A stretch of DNA of 37,566 bases, taken from assembly GCA_902776455.1 (NCBI GenBank), contig CACYQI010000020.1, forward strand, positions 1-37,566, written 5' to 3'. Source of the DNA: an uncultured Bacteroidales bacterium (GTDB lineage: Bacteria > Bacteroidota > Bacteroidia > Bacteroidales > Bacteroidaceae). Below are positions 33,081 to 37,566 of the stretch, one piece after another. Both the position numbers and the translations under genes were made by a program. Under the pieces are notes generated by a model that saw nothing but the letters and a program-made list of their open reading frames with translations, ran no database searches and was not told where the DNA came from. The stretch's first letter is position 1, and every line of letters starts with the position of its first letter.

Positions 33081-34430
33081 ATGAACAAAGAAGGAATGAG
33101 CAGGCGCCGCTTCTTGACCGGTGCTGCTACCGTTGGTGCAGCCGCTGTGGCTGCTCCGGCACTGCTTGCCAGCTGCTCCGGCGCTGGCGCAAACAAACTC
33201 ACTCCCCTCAAGAAGGAGGGCGAATACTATGTACCCGAACTTCCCGACAAGGCCATCGAAGGCAAAGAGCTGAAGGTGGGTCTCGTAGGCTGCGGCGGTC
33301 GCGGCAGCGGTGCCATCATCAACCTCCTCGATGCTGCCGACGGCATCAAGGTCGTGGCACTGGGCGATGTCTTTGCCGACCGCCTCAATGAGGTGCGCGA
33401 GCGACTGAAGAACGAGCGCGGACAGGAAGTGCCTGAGGACAAGTGCTTTGTCGGCTTCGATGCCTACAAGCAGGTCATCGACGCAGGCATCGACATGGTC
33501 ATCCTCACCACTCCGCCCGTCTTCCGTCCCGAACAGTTCAAGTATGCCACGGAGAAGGGCGTTCACTCTTTCCTCGAGAAGCCCATCGCCATCGATCCCA
33601 AGGGCTATCGCTCCGTGATGGCAACTGCCAAGCAGGCTCAGGCAAAGGGCTTGAGCGTTGTGGTCGGCACTCAGCGTCACCACGAGCGTCGCTACGTGGA
33701 GGCCAACAAGCAGATTCAGGCAGGACTCATCGGCGAGATTACCGGCGGCAACGTCTATTGGAATCAGGGCATGCTCTGGTATCGTCAGCGCGAAGAGGGC
33801 TGGACGGACATGGAGTGGAACATCCGCGACTGGGTGAACTGGAAGTGGCTCTCTGGCGACCACATCATCGAGCAGCACGTCCACAACATCGACGTCTTCC
33901 TCTGGATGAGCGGCTTGAAGCCTGTCAGCGCCACGGCATTCGGCTCGCGTCAGCGTCGCGTCACAGGCGACCAGTATGACTTCTTCAGCACCGACTTCAC
34001 CATGGAGAACGGCATCCACATGCACTCGATGTGCCGCCAGATTGACGGTTGCAGCAGCAAGGTAAGTGAGTTCATCCAGGGCACGAAGGGTAGCTGGGAC
34101 AGCGAGACGAACGAGATAAAGGACCTCGAAGGCAACGTCATCTGGAAGTACGACGAGGAGAAGGCTAAGCAGGAGTTCCAACTGCACGACCCCTACACGC
34201 TGGAGCACGTTGACTGGGTGAACCATATCCGCAAAGGAACAGCTCACGAAGAAGCTACCGACAACGCCATCTCCTGCATGGCAGGCATCATGGGCCGCGA
34301 AGCAGCCTACACAGGCCAGACCGTCACCTGGGACGAGATGACGCAGTCGCAGCAGGACTTCCTGCCTGAGAAACTCGAACTCGGCCCCCTCGACCTGGCA
34401 GCAATGACAGTGCCCGTGCCCGGGAAGTAA
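33081..34430 (+). CDS. Tat-exported Gfo/Idh/MocA oxidoreductase
   Basis: Started at 33081, the protein has 449 residues. The N terminus has a twin-arginine signal (SRRRFLTGAA) and a lipobox-like LLASC, so it is probably exported folded, with its cofactor, and lipid-anchored. The Rossmann fold starts LKVGLVGCGGRGSGAIINLL. The EKP motif (FLEKPIAID) and the catalytic segment GDHIIEQHVHNIDVF match the family. The likely reaction is NAD(P)-linked oxidation or reduction of a sugar or sugar derivative, with the cofactor held tightly in the periplasm. It lies between the cytochrome-SUMF gene and a TIM-barrel isomerase. Similar exported enzymes take part in 3-keto-glycoside routes in Bacteroides; this link is a suggestion. 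Confidence 0.9.
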   Translation: MNKEGMSRRRFLTGAATVGAAAVAAPALLASCSGAGANKLTPLKKEGEYYVPELPDKAIEGKELKVGLVGCGGRGSGAIINLLDAADGIKVVALGDVFADRLNEVRERLKNERGQEVPEDKCFVGFDAYKQVIDAGIDMVILTTPPVFRPEQFKYATEKGVHSFLEKPIAIDPKGYRSVMATAKQAQAKGLSVVVGTQRHHERRYVEANKQIQAGLIGEITGGNVYWNQGMLWYRQREEGWTDMEWNIRDWVNWKWLSGDHIIEQHVHNIDVFLWMSGLKPVSATAFGSRQRRVTGDQYDFFSTDFTMENGIHMHSMCRQIDGCSSKVSEFIQGTKGSWDSETNEIKDLEGNVIWKYDEEKAKQEFQLHDPYTLEHVDWVNHIRKGTAHEEATDNAISCMAGIMGREAAYTGQTVTWDEMTQSQQDFLPEKLELGPLDLAAMTVPVPGK

Positions 34431-34438
34431 ATAATAAA

Positions 34439-34567
34439 GGGAGTTAAGGGAGTTAAGGGAGTTAAAGAAGTTAAAGGACAATAGTATTTGGATACGACCT
34501 CTTTGACTCAACCTTCCAAAGGTATCGTCCTTTAACTTCTTTAACTCCCTTAACTTCTTTAACTCCC
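34439..34567 (+). repeat. Palindromic element, copy D (shared-core family)
   Basis: The core GGACAATA (34476-34483) pairs with TATCGTCC (34523-34530), as in copies A-C. The arms are quite different: AGGGAGTTA and AAGAAGTTAAA words on the left and their complements on the right. It lies between the oxidoreductase and isomerase genes. Confidence 0.75.
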
Positions 34568-34583
34568 AAAACCATAAAAAACT

Positions 34584-35483
34584 ATGCAAAGACGCAATTT
34601 CCTTTTAACCTCTATGGCCGGCGCTGCTGCTGCAACGCTGGCTCCCACCTCGCTGCTGGCATCATGTGCCCCTGAGAAGGTCGCCAACACTACTCCCCTT
34701 AACCTCTGCTTTCAGGAAGGCGTAACCCCTGGCAATACGCTCCAGGAGAAGCTCGACTTCATCGAAAGCCTTGGCGTGACAGGCTTTGAGGTAGGCGGTC
34801 GCGGCTTAGCTGGCCGCGTGGACGAACTGAACAATGCACTCAAAGGGCGCAACATCCGCTTGGGCGCCATCTGTGCCGGCTTCGACGGCTTCATACTGGC
34901 CGAGGACGGACAGAAGGACGACTTCGACCGCACCATGCGCGAAATCATCGAGGCCGCCGGCAAACTTGGCTCCTGCGGCGTCATCATGGTGCCAGCCTTC
35001 AACGGGCAGACACCTTGCCGTCCACATACGATGGACACACGCAACTACCTCTGCGAAGAACTGCACAAACTGGGCGAGTTCGCCCTCCAGTGCGGCACAA
35101 CCGTCATACTCGAGCCGCTGAACCGCGGCGAATGCTTCTATCTGCGCCTCGTTGCCGATGCAGCAGCCATCGCTCGCGATGCCGACAGCAAGGGCGTGAA
35201 GTGCATGGGTGACTTCTGGCACATGAAGGAAGAAACCTCAGACTATGCCGCCTTCATGGCTGCAGGCAAGGACTACCTGCAACACGTCCACATCGCAAGC
35301 CGAGGACGACGACTGACACCCGGCGAAGACGGCGAGAAGGACGACTACCGCGACGGCTTCCGTGCCCTCAAGGAACTTGGCTACGAAAGGTTCGTCAGCT
35401 TCGAGTGCGGCTGCGAAGGCGACCGCGCCACCGTCCTGACTGCCGCCGTAGAACTGCTCCGCAAGCAATGGGAAGAAGCATAG
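34584..35483 (+). CDS. Tat-exported TIM-barrel sugar isomerase/epimerase
   Basis: The protein has 299 residues. A twin-arginine signal (MQRRNFLLTSMAGAAAATLA) ends in LLASC, a likely lipobox. The xylose-isomerase-like TIM barrel has metal ligands in LEPLNRGEC (Glu), CMGDFWHM (Asp, His), HVHIAS (His) and SFECGCEGD (Glu). Members of this family isomerise or epimerise sugars, keto-sugars or hydroxypyruvate. It shares the export signals of the upstream oxidoreductase, so both should work on the same side of the membrane. The substrate is unknown. A palindromic element separates the two genes, but they probably belong together. Confidence 0.87.
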   Translation: MQRRNFLLTSMAGAAAATLAPTSLLASCAPEKVANTTPLNLCFQEGVTPGNTLQEKLDFIESLGVTGFEVGGRGLAGRVDELNNALKGRNIRLGAICAGFDGFILAEDGQKDDFDRTMREIIEAAGKLGSCGVIMVPAFNGQTPCRPHTMDTRNYLCEELHKLGEFALQCGTTVILEPLNRGECFYLRLVADAAAIARDADSKGVKCMGDFWHMKEETSDYAAFMAAGKDYLQHVHIASRGRRLTPGEDGEKDDYRDGFRALKELGYERFVSFECGCEGDRATVLTAAVELLRKQWEEA

Positions 35484-35557
35484 CATAGGCCACGGATGGG
35501 ACAGCGAAGTATTGTCCGGCTGAACATAACAAACTGAAGTTTCGGATGTTTGTAATC

Positions 35558-35713
35558 AACCACAGATTAAGCAGATTAAGCAGATTAATGTCACCGAAGG
35601 GAAAATTTCGAAAGGATTTAACGGATTGGGCAATGCCCGTAATCTGATAAATAAGACTTAAATTTGAACAAGAGCAAATGTTTAATCTGTTAAATCTGCT
35701 AAATCTGTGGTTT
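35558..35713. repeat. Long palindrome with CAGATTAAG arms
   Basis: The left arm (35558-35588) begins AACCACAG and iterates ATTAAGCAG. The right arm (35681-35713) is the near-perfect complement ending CTGTGGTTT. About 92 bp of unrelated sequence lies between. Nothing else is found in the 258 bp gap. Confidence 0.8.
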
Positions 35714-35741
35714 ATAACACCTTCGAAAATTGAATGATAAA

Positions 35742-36016
35742 CTATTTGTCTTCGTAGTGGCCGCCGACCTGTATGACAAGCACCGTCACTACATCGTCAT
35801 AGATGTCGTAGATAATCCTATCGCTTGCCGAGAGGCGACGCGACCACCGGACATCGTTTCCGCCCTTCAAAGGCTCAGGATGACCAGTGCCGGAACGAGG
35901 ATGGGCCTCCAGTTCCGGCAGTAAATCATACAGTCTCTTGAACAATCGTGGATTTGTTTCTTCCACTTTTTAATCGTCTTCTGAACATCAGAAGAATACG
36001 AAATGCTATACCTCAT
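35742..36016 (-). pseudogene. YoeB/Txe-family toxin gene with a frameshift
   Basis: The ATG at 36016 overlaps the antitoxin stop (ATGA) and opens MRYSISYSSDVQKTIKKWKK, the expected start of a Txe/YoeB toxin. The frame then shifts. The remainder (NPRLFKRLYDLLPELEAHPR, then GTGHPEPLKGG, RRLSASDRIIYDIYDDVVTV, GGHYEDK) is in the -1 frame down to 35742. One A appears to be missing in the run at about 35954-35958. Rejoined, the protein would have about 91 residues, normal for this mRNA interferase family. The gene is either inactive, misread, or uses frameshifting. A GTG-started short form lacks the first strand. Confidence 0.8.
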
Positions 36017-36279
36017 AGTTCATCCATCCATTTCTGTGCAGCATCGGCACTGCTGAAGTTCAACGACTTACCCTCGCAGAACTCGCGCACAGCCTTTTCT
36101 GCTAACTGATGAAAGGACTCCGACTGCACATAATCGTCGAATTTCTTGTCTTCTTCCGAAATGGGTGTAAGCTCGGCATAGCCTGCTCTGGAGGAAAGGA
36201 TGACTCTTTCCCCGTTGTGTGCCATACGGATGTACTTGCTCTGATTGGCTCTGAACTGTCTGCCTGTGATGACTGTCAT
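36013..36279 (-). CDS. Phd/YefM-family antitoxin
   Basis: The protein has 88 residues. The N-terminal DNA-binding domain is typical: MTVITGRQFRANQSKYIRMA followed by NGERVILSSRAGYAELTPIS. The C-terminal tail (FCEGKSLNFSSADAAQKWMD) would bind and block the toxin. It should repress its own promoter together with the toxin. The stop overlaps the toxin start by four bases. A strong ribosome-binding site (AGGAGG) lies eight bases before the start, unusual for this phylum. The antitoxin appears intact while the toxin is not. Confidence 0.9.
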   Translation of the reverse strand: MTVITGRQFRANQSKYIRMAHNGERVILSSRAGYAELTPISEEDKKFDDYVQSESFHQLAEKAVREFCEGKSLNFSSADAAQKWMDEL

Positions 36280-36287
36280 AGCGTTTT

Positions 36288-36293
36288 CCTCCT
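36288..36293 (-). promoter_or_regulatory. Strong Shine-Dalgarno of the antitoxin
   Basis: CCTCCT on the plus strand gives AGGAGG, eight bases from the antitoxin ATG at 36279. It fixes this start. Confidence 0.75.
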
Positions 36294-36331
36294 GTTTTAA
36301 CTGTTCTCGATAATTAATGTTTGCGCTTTAC

Positions 36332-36436
36332 TCACCCACCAAACTTATGGAACACCCCGATGTGCGTTGCGACTGATAACGCTGTTTCCTCCAGGGAAAG
36401 CAGTATCGTTTGATGAGTTGAAGTAAGAGCAGGCAT
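36332..36436 (-). CDS. Possible 34-codon leader frame before the antitoxin
   Basis: The leader between the promoter and the antitoxin holds a short frame (MPALTSTHQTILLSLEETAL, ending HKFGG). It lies 52 bp upstream of the antitoxin start and has no clear ribosome-binding site. It may be a leader peptide or chance. No family is recognised. Confidence 0.25.
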   Translation of the reverse strand: MPALTSTHQTILLSLEETALSVATHIGVFHKFGG

Positions 36437-36462
36437 CGCGTTGAATGTAGCTAAATCCGATG

Positions 36463-36492
36463 CAAAGTTACGACTTTTTCTTAATAATACAA
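36463..36492 (-). promoter_or_regulatory. Promoter of the Phd-YoeB operon
   Basis: CAAAGTTA at 36463-36470 (TAACTTTG) and CAA at 36490-36492 (TTG), with a 19 bp spacer, fit the consensus very well. The leader to the antitoxin start is long, about 175 bp. Confidence 0.7.
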
Positions 36493-36659
36493 AGATGTGA
36501 GGACGAAAATGCGATAGAAAGTAACCTAACAACCACATTGCCTCATCACGAATTAAACCATACTTTTGTAAAAACAATTCGCAATCGGACGCGTTCTAAG
36601 CGCTTATTTTGGGCTCGCTGGCACTTGGGAAGGCTCGTAGCAAAAAATAGGCTTAAATC

Positions 36660-36880
36660 GAATTAGCAGTGATTTTCAACAACTTAGAAAGAAGAATTTT
36701 ACAACAATCTGCAAAGAAGGTGTCAACAGAATACGTATCGGGAGCAAAAACCGCATAGTTTAGGATTGAGAACGACGTTAATCGATAGTGAACGCTCCAA
36801 GGAGTTTTAGTCGATGCAACGTGCAGTGTCGGCCAACACAACGTGGAGCATCGCAGAACACCCCACGTGGAACCGATTCG
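36660..36880. repeat. Dispersed noncoding repeat, copy 2
   Basis: AACGTGCAGTGTCGGCC and the following ACACAACGTG (36820-36846) repeat the complement of 24091-24120. The neighbouring sequence also resembles that at 24150-24250 in layout (AACGTCG followed by T-rich and CCCGA words), in opposite orientation. No gene is seen from 36500 to the right edge. Confidence 0.45.
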
Positions 36881-37002
36881 AAGCCCTGCATGAGAGGGGA
36901 TTTACTGTAAAGATTTTTTTATTGATGACCGGGGGAAATCTGGAACATATCTACTTATGCACATATTATTCGGCTTTCCTGACGATAAGGAGTTTAAGGG
37001 GG

Positions 37003-37395
37003 GCTTGCCAAAAGTCTCGAAGAGACGACAGAACACAGACGAGGGGTTACGTCCCCCGGGACAAGTACATTAAAAAAATAAGCCCTGAACCAAAGGGCGA
37101 CGAAGTCAAAGGGCGACAGAATACATAACTTACTTAACGTGAGTTCAACGAAAAAAAATTAATGGGCAATTACATGGCAATTATATGTTAAAGATAAAAC
37201 AAGAATTACCATGTTGACTTCGTCGAGCTGAAGCTTCCGCCTGCGCCTGAGCCTTGCCGAAAAACTCACGTTATTTAATATCAAATTGCCTATGTCTCTG
37301 TCGTCCCTTCGGGACTTTTCGTGTTGTTGCGCTGTTACCGGGGGCTTGCGCCCCCGTCTGTGATCTGTCGCGCCTTCGGCGCTGTCACCAGGACA
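37003..37395. repeat. Composite palindromic element with hairpin ends
   Basis: The left end has AGTCTCGAAGAGACGACAGA and ACAGACGAGGGG. The right end has the inverted counterparts GTCGTCCCTTCGGGACTTTT and GGGGGCTTGCGCCCCC followed by GTCTGTGAT. In between, AACGTGAGTT (37136-37145) pairs perfectly with AACTCACGTT (37263-37272). It resembles a miniature mobile element with no gene of its own. Confidence 0.55.
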
Positions 37396-37430
37396 ACAAT
37401 AATAATAAATAAGGAAGACCTCGCCGCAAA

Positions 37431-37542
37431 GCCCCTCCCCTCGAAGGGGAGGGGGAAGGGGTGGGATTCCAGCTAAGTAGCTAAGATAGAAGGAGGGAAG
37501 GTTTCACCCCACCCCTAACCCCTCCCCTTAAAAGGGAGGGGA
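37431..37542. repeat. C/G-rich long palindrome at the right edge
   Basis: GCCCCTCCCC with GGGGAGGGGG forms a hairpin on the left, and CCCCTCCCC with GGGAGGGG on the right. The two halves also pair with each other (GAAGGGGTGGG with CACCCCACCCC). It is the same C/T-rich class as the palindromes found inside genes at 7953 and 13959. Confidence 0.7.
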
Positions 37543-37566
37543 ACCAAGGATGACATAATAGTAAAA

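Noticed and set aside
33036-34589. A 517-codon open frame on the minus strand
   Set aside because: It is antisense to the Gfo/Idh/MocA gene and runs through palindromic repeats at one end.

Overview
The window looks like a chromosomal segment from a gut or oral Bacteroidales bacterium, most likely of the Prevotella/Bacteroides group. The signs are promoters of the Bacteroidetes type (TAnnTTTG at -7 with TTG about 19 bp upstream), type IX secretion (T9SS) C-terminal tails, a BspA-type leucine-rich-repeat surface protein, an alpha-glucan phosphorylase next to a GT3-like glycogen synthase, an ORF6N protein, and a DUF6371-like primase paired with a RepA-like ATPase. No species can be named from sequence alone.

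Layout. 1-4100 is accessory DNA on the minus strand: a zinc-ribbon/Toprim primase-like protein, a RecA-fold helicase-like ATPase, an unrecognised 395-residue protein, and a gap rich in GTAAAAA/TTTTTAC words that resembles an iteron region. 4285-6300 is a frameshifted BspA-type surface protein followed by an orphan sorting tail. 6451-6524 is tRNA-Gln(TTG) with its own promoter and terminator. 6599-10455 is a plus-strand run: a secreted DUF4832-like protein, a DUF4298 protein, an exported alpha/beta hydrolase, a TfoX-like protein and an MGMT-fold protein. 10591-12780 is an ECF sigma factor locus with small membrane proteins, broken up by palindromic elements and a 0.29 kb tandem duplication. 12831-14554 holds four tandem hairpin repeats, a HicBA toxin-antitoxin module between two copies of the 3' end of a uracil-DNA-glycosylase-like gene, and that gene itself.

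14663-16186 carries rubrerythrin and an EamA transporter. 16228-17612 has a cohesin-like T9SS protein and a dockerin-bearing protein, with an AT-rich phage-like stretch of about 0.6 kb between and within them. 17886-18443 is an ORF6N gene with a stop at codon 5. 18711-23870 (minus) has a C1 aminopeptidase, an M24 aminopeptidase, a GH5 mannanase-like lipoprotein and an AraC regulator. 24381-30787 (minus) holds TrmO, a MATE exporter, alpha-glucan phosphorylase and glycogen synthase, probably one glycogen-centred operon. 30961-35483 (plus) has a small exported protein, a membrane tetraheme cytochrome fused to a SUMF domain, a Tat-exported Gfo/Idh/MocA oxidoreductase and a Tat-exported TIM-barrel sugar isomerase, which reads as an envelope redox-sugar module. 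35742-36279 is a Phd antitoxin with a frameshifted YoeB/Txe toxin. The last 1.1 kb is noncoding and full of palindromic repeats.

Two things stand out. First, the density of intergenic palindromes is high. Four share a core (GGACRATA ... TATCGTCC) while their arms differ, and other palindromes sit in frame inside genes, twice just ahead of a T9SS tail. Second, the cytochrome-SUMF / Gfo-Idh-MocA / TIM-barrel cluster is a plausible but untested exported sugar-oxidation system. Two single-base frameshifts and one nonsense codon lie in accessory genes. They may be real decay or sequence errors and should be read with that in mind.
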